From the NCBI RefSeq assembly GCF_004365965.1, contig NZ_SOEB01000028.1:1-58450 (forward strand): a stretch of DNA of 58,450 nucleotides, in the 5' to 3' direction. Within the stretch, counting starts at the first letter, position 1. Each line of letters begins with the position of its first letter. The notes below the pieces were generated by a model. That model did no database searches and was not told the origin of the DNA. It saw only the letters and a list, made by a program, of their open reading frames with translations. This document shows positions 37,101 through 45,200 of the stretch, one piece after another. The translations under genes and the position numbers were made by a program. The stretch is from Rhodovulum visakhapatnamense. Lineage in GTDB: Bacteria > Pseudomonadota > Alphaproteobacteria > Rhodobacterales > Rhodobacteraceae.

Positions 37101-38076
37101 GGATCGCGGCGTGGCCCAGGCCGCCTTTGTGGCGCCGGTGCCGGTGCATGCGGTCTTCCTCGATTTGCCGCTGCTGACCGGCGAGGAGGTCCCCCATGCG
37201 CCCCATGTCGCGGCGGTCGCGGCCCCCTGGCCCGGTACGGTCGACGTCTACACGGCGGTCGAGGATGCGGGCTACACGTTGAACGCGACGCTCGACCGGT
37301 CCGCAGTGATCGGTCTGACCGAGACGCCGCTTGCGGCAGCCGACCCCGGCCGTTGGGACCGGGGGCCCGCGCTTCGGGTCAAGCTTGCGGCGGGCAGCCT
37401 TGCCTCGGTCGGCGAGGCCGATCTGTTGGCCGGGGCCAATGTCGCGGCGATCGGGGCGGGCGGACCCGGGGGCTGGGAGGTATTCCAGTTCGCCGAAGCC
37501 GAACTGATCGGGCCGCGGACCTACGAGCTGAGGCTGAGGCTTCGCGGGCAGGCCGGGACCGAGGCCGACATGCCCCAGATCTGGCCCGTGGGAAGCACCG
37601 TCGTGCTGCTTGATGCGCGGGTGCCGCAGATCGCGCTTGCCGCGTCGGCGCGGGGGCTTGCGCGGCATTACCGGATCGGCCCCGGGACGCGGGCCTATGA
37701 CGACCCGAGCTACGACCATGTCCGGCTGGCCTTCGACGGGATCGGGCTTCGGCCCTATGCCCCCTGTCATCTTAAGGCGGTGCGAGCGCCCGGCGGCGAT
37801 CTGGAGCTGAGCTGGGTACGCCGAACGCGGGTGGACGGCGACAGTTGGGCCTCGGTCGAGGTGCCGCTGGGCGAAGAGCGCGAGCTTTATTCGGTGCTGG
37901 TGAAATCCGGCGAAGGTGCGGTGCTGCGGACCGAAACTGTCGCCGCAACAGGCTGGACCTATACCGCAGCCATGCAGGCGGCAGACGGGACGACAGCGCC
38001 CTCCGCCCTCGAGGTGGCGCAACTGTCCGACCAGTTCGGACCCGGACCCTATCGGAGGATCGAGATCGATGGCTGA
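34177..38076 (+). CDS. GTA megatron / baseplate-host specificity protein (g15)
   Basis: This 1299-residue protein has a Gly/Ala-rich hydrophobic N-terminus (AAGAAAGSALGGSVLGLSSA). The middle (about residues 420-750) is the GTA TIM-barrel-like domain, ending with PIWFTELGCPAVDKGTNAPN. The next part (about 780-950) matches the phage-tail_3 type region, and the C-terminus ends in a beta-rich domain. It forms the tip that penetrates the outer membrane and reaches the periplasm. The frame is intact, so the particle should be infectious. It overlaps the next gene by 8 bases. Confidence 0.93.
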   Translation: MATIVLSAAGAAAGSALGGSVLGLSSAVIGRAVGATLGRVIDQQLLGSGSQAVETGKVERFRLTGASEGAAVGRLWGRSRVAGQVIWASRFRETVSTHGGGKGAPSKPKVKEYSYSVSLGIALCEGQIARVGRIWADGAEIEPQSLTLRVYDGSEDQLPDALIEAVEGPGRAPAYRGIAYVVIEDMELARFGNRVPQLSFEVVRRAAGATDDLPALVQGVSLIPGTGEYALATTPVHFSYGPGQAVSANVNSPSGKTDIATSLDMLQGELPNVRSVSLVVSWFASDLRAPVARLRPKVEQTGFDGNPMPWRVAGLSRSAAEIVPHVDGRPIYGGTPADASVIEAIRALNARGQDPVFYPFILMDQVPGNALIDPYTGAAGQPPLPWRGRITLNFAPGHPFTTNGTRFAEDEVALFFGTARPEDFTASGQSVAYAGTDDWSYRRFILHYAHLCALAGGVSAFCIGSELRGLTTIRGGSGRFPAVDALRALAEDVRAVLGPGCKIGYAADWSEYFGYHPETAPGDVHFHLDPLWADPAIDFIGIDNYMPLSDWRDGDDHADAAWGAIHDLDYLRANIEGGEGFDWYYASQAARDAQIRSAITDGAHGEPWVWRYKDIRNWWQSTHHDRIDGVRSATPTTWVPQSKPIWFTELGCPAVDKGTNAPNLFSDAKSSESALPPYSTGARDDLIQTQYLRAMLGYWGDPAANPVSALYGGPMVDLSRAHVWAWDARPYPQFPGNRTLWSDGDNYGRGHWLNGRASAQALDAVIREICTASGVTDLDVSDVYGLVRGYAVGDLAGARSALQPLMLAFGIEAAERDGRIVFFNRDGRAGVVLDPADLAQTGDLAGDIEHSRTPGAETAGRVRLSFVEADGAYETRAAEAIFPDEASRAVSVSELPLVLTAAEGQAVVERWLSESRVARDRVRLALPLSTLSVGAGDVMRLPSGDYRIDRVDLADTRQIEAVRVERGLYLPPRFEDRGVAQAAFVAPVPVHAVFLDLPLLTGEEVPHAPHVAAVAAPWPGTVDVYTAVEDAGYTLNATLDRSAVIGLTETPLAAADPGRWDRGPALRVKLAAGSLASVGEADLLAGANVAAIGAGGPGGWEVFQFAEAELIGPRTYELRLRLRGQAGTEADMPQIWPVGSTVVLLDARVPQIALAASARGLARHYRIGPGTRAYDDPSYDHVRLAFDGIGLRPYAPCHLKAVRAPGGDLELSWVRRTRVDGDSWASVEVPLGEERELYSVLVKSGEGAVLRTETVAATGWTYTAAMQAADGTTAPSALEVAQLSDQFGPGPYRRIEIDG

Positions 38077-38782
38077 CACCGCGAACCTGTCGCTTCCGCT
38101 GCTGCAGGCGGCGCAGGCTCAGAAGCATGTGACCGTGAACGAGGCGCTGACCCGGCTCGACGCGCTGGTGCAGCTTCGGCTGCAAAGCGTCACCGTTTCG
38201 GCCCCGCCAATGGGGGTGCCGGACGGTCAGGCCTGGGGCGTTCCGGCCGCGGGCGAGGGCCTTTGGGAGGGACAGGACGGCCGGATCGCGGTGCAGGACA
38301 ATGGCGGCTGGGTCTTCGTCGCCCCGCTGCCAGGCTGGCGGGCCTATGTGGTCGATGCGGGCGCGGACATGCGCTGGACCGGCAGCGCCTGGTCTGCCAT
38401 CGGCGCGGCGGTTTCGGCCTCGGGTGCAGGTATTGCGCTGCGGGTGCTGGAGTTCGACCATGTCCTGACGCCCGGAGGTGCGCAGGATTCGGGTGTGGCG
38501 ATCCCGTCCCATGCGACCGTTTTCGGCGTGACCGGGCGGGTGATCGAGGCAATCTCGGGCACGCTTTCCGCCTGGCGGCTGGGCGCGGACGGATCGGACA
38601 ACCGATTCGGGTCGGGCCTCGGCCTGGGGCTCAATTCCTATGTGCACGGGGTTCTGGGCTCGCCCCTGACGGGCTACGCGCCGATGCCGCTGACCCTGAC
38701 GCCCGAGGGCGGCGACTTTTCCGGCGGCACCGTGCGGCTTGCCGTCCATTTCGCCGAACTGACGATTCCGGCCAGCGTCTGA
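38069..38782 (+). CDS. DUF2793 protein after GTA g15, possible tail fibre component
   Basis: This 237-residue protein has an N-terminal DUF2793 domain (TANLSLPLLQAAQAQKHVTV, then NEALTRLDALVQL) and a C-terminal beta-rich part (LEFDHVLTPGGAQDSGVAIP, SNRF-like segment and SYVHGVLGSPL). The same gene follows g15 in R. capsulatus. The C-terminal part resembles receptor-binding or fibre domains, so a role in host attachment is likely but unproven. Confidence 0.85.
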   Translation: MADTANLSLPLLQAAQAQKHVTVNEALTRLDALVQLRLQSVTVSAPPMGVPDGQAWGVPAAGEGLWEGQDGRIAVQDNGGWVFVAPLPGWRAYVVDAGADMRWTGSAWSAIGAAVSASGAGIALRVLEFDHVLTPGGAQDSGVAIPSHATVFGVTGRVIEAISGTLSAWRLGADGSDNRFGSGLGLGLNSYVHGVLGSPLTGYAPMPLTLTPEGGDFSGGTVRLAVHFAELTIPASV

Positions 38783-38791
38783 GGCGGCGGG

Positions 38792-39100
38792 ATGCGTCCG
38801 GTGCTTCATGGAGATGCGGTGGCCGCGGCGCGGGCACTTTACACCTTGCCGCAGGCCGACCGTGCCGGGGCGCTCCAGGCGATGCTCTTGCGGGTCGAGG
38901 CGGCGGATGCCTATCGCAAGCGGTTCGGGCGCGGCCATCCGCTTTGGGGAAACGGATCGCTGATGGCACTGGTTCAGCGCGGGGCGCTGCCGCCCGAACC
39001 CTCGCTGGACGAGCCCGACTATTGCCGATGCCTGGCGCAAGTCTTCGCGGCGCTGGCGGCGTGGCGGGACTGGAAGGCGGCCTTTCCCTCCCCGGGCTGA
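38792..39100 (+). CDS. Small conserved protein at the end of the GTA cluster
   Basis: The 102-residue helical protein (LHGDAVAAARALYTLPQADR, RFGRGHPLWGNGSLMALVQR, CRCLAQVFAALAAWRDWKAA) starts 9 bases after the previous stop. Proteins of this look follow the GTA in Rhodobacteraceae. I do not know its function. It is the last gene of the apparent operon. Confidence 0.72.
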   Translation: MRPVLHGDAVAAARALYTLPQADRAGALQAMLLRVEAADAYRKRFGRGHPLWGNGSLMALVQRGALPPEPSLDEPDYCRCLAQVFAALAAWRDWKAAFPSPG

Positions 39101-39249
39101 GCCGATAGCCGCCGCGAATACGGGCGACGGCGGGTCGGTTCGGCGCCCGGGCGGGCCGGTTAAGGTCACGTCTGCGCGCGTGCGCGGCTTGATCTTGGAA
39201 GGAGGCGCGGATCTGCTGTAGTATGGGGCGGAAACGAAAGGGAACGCCC

Positions 39250-40071
39250 ATGCCCGAGATCAAGCCCCGCCTTGCCGAACTCGACCCGGTCTGGAAACGG
39301 ATCTGCGACGAGGCCGAGGAGGCCGTGCACGCAGAGCCCTTGCTGGGCGGGCTGATGCATTCGAGCCTGTTGCACCATGCCGGGTTCGACGACGCGCTGG
39401 CCTATCGCTTCGCGATGAAGCTGTCCTCCGGCGACATGTCCGAGCAGTTGTTGCGAGAGATCGCCGATGCGGCCTATGCCGACGATCCGGGGCTTGGCCG
39501 GGCGGCGCGGGCGGATCTGACAGCGGTCTACGACCGCGATCCGGCCTGCCACCGCTATATCCAGCCGATCCTTTTCTTCAAGGGTTACCAAGCGTTGCAG
39601 GCCTATCGGGTGGGGCATTGGCTTTGGCGGCGGGGCCGTCAGGACATGGCCTATCTGGTGCAGATGCGGGTGTCGGAGTGCTTTGGCGTCGACATCCACC
39701 CGGCGGCGCGGATGGGGCAGGGGATCATGATTGACCATGCCCATTCCATCGTGATCGGCGAAACCGCCGTGGTCGGCGACAACGTCTCGATGTTGCATTC
39801 GGTGACGCTGGGCGGGACCGGCAAGGACGATGGCGACCGTCACCCGAAAATCGGCGACGGGGTGCTGATCGGGGCCGGGGCCAAGGTTCTGGGCAACATC
39901 CATGTCGGCCATTGCTCGCGGATCGCGGCCGGGTCGGTGGTGTTGCAGGACGTGCCGCCCTGTTCGACTGTCGCCGGGGTGCCCGCGCGGATTGTGGGCG
40001 AGGCGGGCTGCGACCAGCCTTCGGTGATGATGGATCACCGGCTTGGCGGCTGCGGCTGCAGCGAGGACTGA
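39250..40071 (+). CDS. cysE: Serine O-acetyltransferase
   Basis: This 273-residue enzyme makes O-acetylserine, the precursor of cysteine. A helical N-terminal domain precedes a left-handed beta-helix of hexapeptide repeats (IHPAARMGQGIMIDHAHSIV, GETAVVGDNVSMLHSVTLGG, KIGDGVLIGAGAKVLGNIHV). The C-terminal tail, where feedback-inhibiting cysteine acts, is present. I start at ATG 39250, preceded by AAAGGGA. I recall cysE as a frequent neighbour of GTA clusters in Rhodobacterales. Confidence 0.93.
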   Translation: MPEIKPRLAELDPVWKRICDEAEEAVHAEPLLGGLMHSSLLHHAGFDDALAYRFAMKLSSGDMSEQLLREIADAAYADDPGLGRAARADLTAVYDRDPACHRYIQPILFFKGYQALQAYRVGHWLWRRGRQDMAYLVQMRVSECFGVDIHPAARMGQGIMIDHAHSIVIGETAVVGDNVSMLHSVTLGGTGKDDGDRHPKIGDGVLIGAGAKVLGNIHVGHCSRIAAGSVVLQDVPPCSTVAGVPARIVGEAGCDQPSVMMDHRLGGCGCSED

Positions 40072-40116
40072 AAAACGGGTGCGGGTCCGATGATCCCGAG
40101 AGGGGACGTTTGGCGC

Positions 40117-41199
40117 TCAGGCTTCCCTGTCTTCCCGGCTGAAACTCGCGGGGCAGCCATCGGCGGTTTGATTTGGTACAGGTGCGGGCGTGGCGGCGCT
40201 GAGGATCATCCGGCGATGGGCGCGAGGTGAAAAGCCGGTCCAGCGGCGATAGGCCCGGGAGAAATGCGCCGGGTCGGCATAGCCCAGTTGATCGGCGATC
40301 TCGGCGATGGGGCCGTCGCTGGTCAGCAGGTTCTAGGCCTCGCGGACCAATCCCGTGTCGAGCAGGGCGCTTCAGGTCGCGCCGCAGAGGTCGGAGCTGC
40401 CGCTGAAGGCTGCGCCGCGACAGACCGAGCCGGGCGGCGACGCGGTCGATCCCGGGACGTCCGCGCAAAAGCTCCAGCCGGATGGCGGCACGCACGCCGG
40501 CCGCGGGATCGGGGGCCGTCGGCATGGTCTCTGGCGCGGCGTCGTGCGAGGGCGCGTCCATGCCGCCGCTGGGTTGAGGGCTGCAAGACACCGTTCATCG
40601 AATTCCATGCCCGGAACCGGGCTGTCGCCTCGGTCCGGTCCGCACACCGGGGCGCGAAAAAGCTGTTCGAGATGGGCGATCCGCGCGCGCTCGATGTCGC
40701 GGATGCGGATCGCCTTGGGCGACCAGGCCTCTCCCGGGAAATGCCGCAGCAGGTCTAACTGATAGCCGGTGGCCGGCAATTCGTTCTGGAAACGCCCGGC
40801 CTTGCCCCGGGTGTGAGAGGCCATCGACCAGCGCACCCCCCGCCGCAGTCGGCAAAGCACCAGATCGGTGTCGGTCTGCATCATCCGGTTCAGCGTGCCA
40901 TTGGCCCGCCGGATCGCGGCGCCAAGCGTCGGAGCCTCGGTCGTGCCGGTGCCGTAGGGGCCCAACATCCCGGTGCGAACGGCGGCACCCATCTCGGCTC
41001 CGAAATCCGTGCTGCCAGTGTCGCGGCCCGCGGCCTGCAGGACGGCGTAGTGATCCATCCGGGGCAGCACCAGAACGGGCCGGTCGAGAAGCCCGACGGG
41101 TAGATCGACCGCACGCAGGATGCGATCCATCCGGCCGCCGAGACGGTCCACGCATGACCTGATCGGCGCCAGTGCGCTGGCCCTGACATATCCTCCCAT
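40117..41199 (-). pseudogene. AraC-family regulator, broken by frameshifts and a stop
   Basis: The first part (complement 41199 to about 40590) reads as an AraC N-terminal ligand domain: VRASALAPIRSCVDRLGGRM then ATGYQLDLLRHFPGEAWSPK. The helix-turn-helix follows in other frames: AAIRLELLRGRPGIDRVAAR and LGLSRRSLQRQL in one, then IAEIADQLGYADPAHFSRAY and RRWTGFSPRAHRRM in another, with a TAG (complement 40335-40337) between them. At least two frameshifts and one stop are needed to read it through, so it is decayed. Its stop would be at 40117-40119. Confidence 0.85.
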
Positions 41200-41285
41200 A
41201 TCGGCGCCTCCAAGTGCAGCGTGGCGCGAAATGGCATGCGCGCAAAGCCGCGTAGCCTTAGCTTGCGCGGGAGGAGGACCATCCC

Positions 41286-41807
41286 ATGCCGCTTTGCCGT
41301 CTTATTCCGATCCTGCTTCTGGCCGGTGTCTTCGGAGCCTCCGCACGGGCCGATCCGCTGCCGGTTGCGGTCTTCGACATCGAGTTCGTCAACTTCAGCC
41401 AGGAGGTCGAGTTCGGCGCCACCAACGCGGCCGAACGGGCGCGGGCGCGGATGCTGTCGGATGCGTTCCGCAGGCTTGTCGCGCAAAGCGGGCGCTACCG
41501 GCTGGTCGACATGGCGCCCGCCGAGGCCGATCTGGCGCTTCACGGAAATCCCTTCAGCTGCAACGCCTGTGAGGCGGACATTGCCGCGCGGCTTGGGGCC
41601 GAGCGGTCTTTTACCGGGGCGGTGCAGAAACTGTCAGTCCTGGTGCAGACCATCGTCATCCGCGAACGCGACGCCCGCACGGGCGAGGTACTGGCGCTCT
41701 ATCAGACCGATATCCGGGGCAACACCGATGAAGCCTGGCGGCGCGGGCTTAGCTGGCTGATGAAGAACCGGATGCTGCCGGGCACCGCCGCGCTCGATGG
41801 CGGCTAG
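41286..41807 (+). CDS. Secreted DUF3280/DUF2380-like protein
   Basis: This 173-residue protein has a Sec signal peptide (LCRLIPILLLAGVFGASARA, cleavage about residue 22). The mature part begins PLPVAVFDIEFVNFSQEVEF and has a cysteine pair in FSCNACEADIAARLGA and AWRRGLSWLMKNRML near the end. It resembles the DUF2380/DUF3280 group, which often accompanies periplasmic quinoprotein or c-type cytochrome systems; none is nearby here. The function is unknown. Confidence 0.78.
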   Translation: MPLCRLIPILLLAGVFGASARADPLPVAVFDIEFVNFSQEVEFGATNAAERARARMLSDAFRRLVAQSGRYRLVDMAPAEADLALHGNPFSCNACEADIAARLGAERSFTGAVQKLSVLVQTIVIRERDARTGEVLALYQTDIRGNTDEAWRRGLSWLMKNRMLPGTAALDGG

Positions 41808-41822
41808 ATCCCGGGGGCCGCG

Positions 41823-43016
41823 TCATGCGGTGTCGCGCCGGATCTCTTCGTCGAGGATCTCCGCGATGACGCGGCAATCCTCGGGGGTGAAGGTCAGCGG
41901 TATCCGTAAGTCGATCAGCCCCGCCAGAACGCGGTCGGTCCGGGGCAGGGGCTCGGGTGCGGCATAGTCCCAATGGGCATAGCGCGAGGTGAAGCCCTGC
42001 GGCTGTGCCGCGCCGAACCATTTCAGCTCGACCCCGCGCGCGGCGCAGCGGGCAACGAGGGCCTCGATCCGGCCGGGCGTCCAGTCGGGCAGGCGGGCCT
42101 GGAAAGACGAACCGACGAAGCTTTCAGCGGCGGGCCGCTCGATCAGCGCAAGCTCCGGCGTTGTCCGCAGTCCATTCTCAAGCGCGCGGTACAGCTCGGC
42201 CCAGCGGACGATCCGGCCGGGCAGGTCGGCCAGCTGCGGCCGAAGGATCGCGGCGCGAAGCGCATCCATTCGGCCCGAGACGTTCGGTACCTGGGCCCAG
42301 AGATCCTCGAAGACCTCGGGCGCGGGGGCGGCGCTGTGGCGCGGATACATCATGTAGGATCCCGACAGCAGCACGGCCCGGGCCATCAGCTTGGGGTCGT
42401 CGGAAATCAGCAGTCCCCCTTCGCCCGAATTGAGGTGCTTGTAGGTCTGGGTCGAATAGCAGGCCATCGCGCCATGCCGCCCCGAGGCCACACCGTTCCA
42501 GGCGGCCCCCATCGTATGGGCGCAATCCTCGATCACCCGCACCCCCGCGCCGTCGCAGATCGTCATCAGCCGGTCCATGTCGCAGATATGGCCGCGCATA
42601 TGCGACAGCAGCAGAACCCTTGCACCGGTCTCGTCTATCCGCGCCTTAAGATGGTCGAGGTCGATCACCAAATCGGGCGTGACCTCGACCAGCACCGGCT
42701 GAGCGCCGAGGCTGGCGATGGCCCCCGGCACCGGCGCCAGCGTGAAGGCATTGGTCAGGACCGGCTCGTCCGGCCTCACTTGCAGCGCCCGAAGCGCGCA
42801 GGCCAGCGCGTAGCCACCCGAGGCCACGGCCAGCGCGAACCGCGCGCCGGTGAAGGCCGCAAAGTCCTCCTCCAGCAATGCGACCTCGCCCGCCTCGCCC
42901 TCGGCGAGGTTGTAGCGATGCAGCCGCCCGTGCCGCAGCACCGCGACCGCCGCCTCGATGGCGGCCTCGGATATCGGTTCCTGCTGGGTGAAGCTGCGGG
43001 TGAAGCGGCGCGCCAT
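41823..43016 (-). CDS. DegT/DnrJ/EryC1-type PLP aminotransferase
   Basis: This 397-residue aminotransferase is of the sugar-nucleotide family. PLP is probably bound by K193 in TQTYKHLNSGEGG with D164 in VIEDCAHTMG; NAFTLAPVPGAIASLGAQPV and DLVIDLDHLKARIDE are typical. Such enzymes usually aminate keto-sugars for cell-surface glycans or antibiotics, but no sugar-biosynthesis partners are here. It starts 3 bases from gph on the same strand, so the two are probably cotranscribed. The substrate is unknown. Confidence 0.85.
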   Translation of the reverse strand: MARRFTRSFTQQEPISEAAIEAAVAVLRHGRLHRYNLAEGEAGEVALLEEDFAAFTGARFALAVASGGYALACALRALQVRPDEPVLTNAFTLAPVPGAIASLGAQPVLVEVTPDLVIDLDHLKARIDETGARVLLLSHMRGHICDMDRLMTICDGAGVRVIEDCAHTMGAAWNGVASGRHGAMACYSTQTYKHLNSGEGGLLISDDPKLMARAVLLSGSYMMYPRHSAAPAPEVFEDLWAQVPNVSGRMDALRAAILRPQLADLPGRIVRWAELYRALENGLRTTPELALIERPAAESFVGSSFQARLPDWTPGRIEALVARCAARGVELKWFGAAQPQGFTSRYAHWDYAAPEPLPRTDRVLAGLIDLRIPLTFTPEDCRVIAEILDEEIRRDTA

Positions 43017-43019
43017 GGC

Positions 43020-43691
43020 TCAGCTTTCCGGCAGAAGACGGGCGACGAGGCCGTCAAGCTCGTCATAGGTTCTCATCAGTGCCTCGGGGACGAGGCCGGG
43101 CATTTCCGCCGCGGCGGGGCCGAAGGTCACCAGCACGCAGGGTACGCCCGCGGCACGCGCGGTCGCGCGGTCGGTTGCGCTGTCGCCGACTAGAAGCGAG
43201 TGCGCGACCTGCCCGCCCGCGCGCTGGACCGCCAGCACGTAAGGCGCCGGGTCGGGCTTTCTGACCGGCAGGGTATCGGCCCCCACCAGCGAGGCGAACA
43301 GCCCGCGCACGCCGAGCAGGGTCATCAGGTCTTCGGCCAGGGCTTCAGGCTTGTTGGTGCAGATCCCGACCGCGATGCCAGTGGCCCGCAGCCTCTCGAC
43401 CGCGTCGAGCGCGCCCGGATAAAGCCGCGTATGGCGGTCGAGCCCGGCTGCGTAATGGTCGAGGAAAAGAGGAAACTGTTCGGCCACCGGCGCCTCTTCG
43501 CTGATCTTCCCCAGACGTTCGAATCCAAGTCGCAGCATCGCCCGCCCGCCAAGGAAGGCTGTGGCGGCATCGGCCTCGGGGTCCAGCGGGCGGCCCTTTC
43601 CCAGCGTCTCGAAACAGGCATTGGCCGCGTCGATCAGGTCGCGGCTGGTATCGGCCAGGGTGCCGTCCAAATCGAAGATCACCGTCCGCAT
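43020..43691 (-). CDS. gph: Phosphoglycolate phosphatase-type HAD hydrolase
   Basis: This 223-residue HAD enzyme has nucleophile D7 and D9 in VIFDLDGTLADTS, motif II in VGICTNKPEALAED, the motif III lysine in LPVRKPDPAPYV and motif IV in LLVGDSATDRATARA. Gph removes 2-phosphoglycolate from photorespiration or DNA repair. The length and cap size fit. It is divergent from glmU with a 126-bp gap. Other HAD specificities cannot be excluded. Confidence 0.85.
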   Translation of the reverse strand: MRTVIFDLDGTLADTSRDLIDAANACFETLGKGRPLDPEADAATAFLGGRAMLRLGFERLGKISEEAPVAEQFPLFLDHYAAGLDRHTRLYPGALDAVERLRATGIAVGICTNKPEALAEDLMTLLGVRGLFASLVGADTLPVRKPDPAPYVLAVQRAGGQVAHSLLVGDSATDRATARAAGVPCVLVTFGPAAAEMPGLVPEALMRTYDELDGLVARLLPES

Positions 43692-43817
43692 CCGTGCCTC
43701 GTCCTTCCGTTCGCCGCCCTGTAACAGAGCGAAATGCCAAGTGAAGCGGCCGCCGGTTGCGAACCGCAGGAACCGCGATAAAAGGGAGGCGAGAAAAAGG
43801 AAAGAGCAGAGACCCCC

Positions 43818-45167
43818 ATGCCCACCGCCCTGATCCTCCTGGCCGCCGGCCAGGGCAACCGGATGATGTCCGATCGCGCCAAGGTGCTGCACGAGGTGGC
43901 CGGGGCGCCGCTTCTGGCCCATGCGATGGCGGCGGGCCGCGCGCTCGACCCGGTCCGCACCGTGGTTGTGACCGGGCATCAGGCCGACGCGGTGCGCGCG
44001 GCGGCGCTCGATATCGACCCCGAGGTCGCGGTGGTCGAGCAGGCCGAGCGGCTTGGGACCGGCCATGCCGTGGCCCAGGCCCGCCCCGCGCTGGACGGTT
44101 TTTCGGGCGACGTGATCGTGCTTTACGGCGATACGCCCTTCATCCGCCCCGAGACGCTGGAGGCGATGGCCGCCGCCCGCGCCCAGCATGCCGTGGTGGT
44201 TCTGGGCTTTCATGCCGCCGACCCCAAGCGCTACGGGCGGCTGGTGATGGCGGGCGAGGCGCTGGACCGGATCGTCGAATATAACGACGCGACCGAGGCG
44301 GAACGCGCCCTGACGCTGTGCAATTCGGGCGTCATCGCCGCCGATTGCGCGACGCTCTTCGAGCTGATCGGCGCGCTTTCGAACGACAATGCGGCGGGCG
44401 AATACTACCTGACCGACGTGGTCGGGCTGGCCTGTGCCCGCGGGCTGTCGGCCGGTGTCGTCATCTGCGACGAGGCCGAGACGCTGGGCGTCAATTCGCG
44501 CGCCGATCTGGCCGCGGCCGAGGCCGCCTTCCAGGCCCGCGCGCGTGCCGGGGCGCTGGATAACGGGGTCACGCTGACCGCACCCGAAACGGTCTTCTTC
44601 GCCTTCGACACCGTGATCGGCCGCGATGCCGTGATCGAGCCAAACGTGATCTTCGGCTCCGATGTCACCGTCGAATCCGGCGCCCGGATCCGTGCCTTCT
44701 CGCATCTCGAGGGCTGTCATGTCAGCCGTGGTGCCGTGGTCGGCCCGTTTGCCCGGCTGCGTCCCGGTGCCGAACTGGCCGAGGACGTGCGGGTCGGCAA
44801 TTTCGTCGAGATCAAGAATGCGCAGGTGGCCGAGGGCGCCAAGGTCAACCACCTGAGCTATATCGGCGACGCCACGGTGGGCGAGCATGCCAATATCGGC
44901 GCGGGCACCATCACCTGCAATTATGACGGCGTCTTCAAGCACCGGACCGAGATCGGCGCCCATGCCTTCATCGGGTCGGACACGATGCTGGTGGCGCCGG
45001 TGCGGATCGGCGCCCATGCCATGACCGCCTCGGGCTCGGTCATCACCACGAACGTGCCCGACGACGCGCTGGCGCTTGGCCGCGCGCGGCAAGAGGTCAA
45101 GCCGGGGCTCGCGCGGCGGCTGATGGACCGGCTGAGGGCCGAAAAGGCCAAGCGCAAGGGACACTAG
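43818..45167 (+). CDS. glmU: Bifunctional GlmU: GlcN-1-P acetyltransferase / UDP-GlcNAc pyrophosphorylase
   Basis: The protein has 449 residues. The N-terminal uridylyltransferase has LAAGQGNRMMSDRAKVLHEV and VLYGDTPFIRPETLEAM; the C-terminal half is a left-handed beta-helix with FVEIKNAQVAEGAKVNHLSY and GAGTITCNYDGVFKH. It makes UDP-GlcNAc for peptidoglycan and lipid A. glmS follows 33 bases downstream, so the pair supplies the full route from fructose 6-phosphate apart from GlmM. Confidence 0.95.
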   Translation: MPTALILLAAGQGNRMMSDRAKVLHEVAGAPLLAHAMAAGRALDPVRTVVVTGHQADAVRAAALDIDPEVAVVEQAERLGTGHAVAQARPALDGFSGDVIVLYGDTPFIRPETLEAMAAARAQHAVVVLGFHAADPKRYGRLVMAGEALDRIVEYNDATEAERALTLCNSGVIAADCATLFELIGALSNDNAAGEYYLTDVVGLACARGLSAGVVICDEAETLGVNSRADLAAAEAAFQARARAGALDNGVTLTAPETVFFAFDTVIGRDAVIEPNVIFGSDVTVESGARIRAFSHLEGCHVSRGAVVGPFARLRPGAELAEDVRVGNFVEIKNAQVAEGAKVNHLSYIGDATVGEHANIGAGTITCNYDGVFKHRTEIGAHAFIGSDTMLVAPVRIGAHAMTASGSVITTNVPDDALALGRARQEVKPGLARRLMDRLRAEKAKRKGH

Positions 45168-45200
45168 GCGGGCCTTCCCGCCCCATTCGGAGCAAATCGC

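Noticed and set aside
34399-38079. 1226-codon minus-strand open frame over GTA g15
   Set aside because: It mirrors the g15 gene exactly and has low-complexity Arg/Gly/Asp composition; g15 has family motifs.
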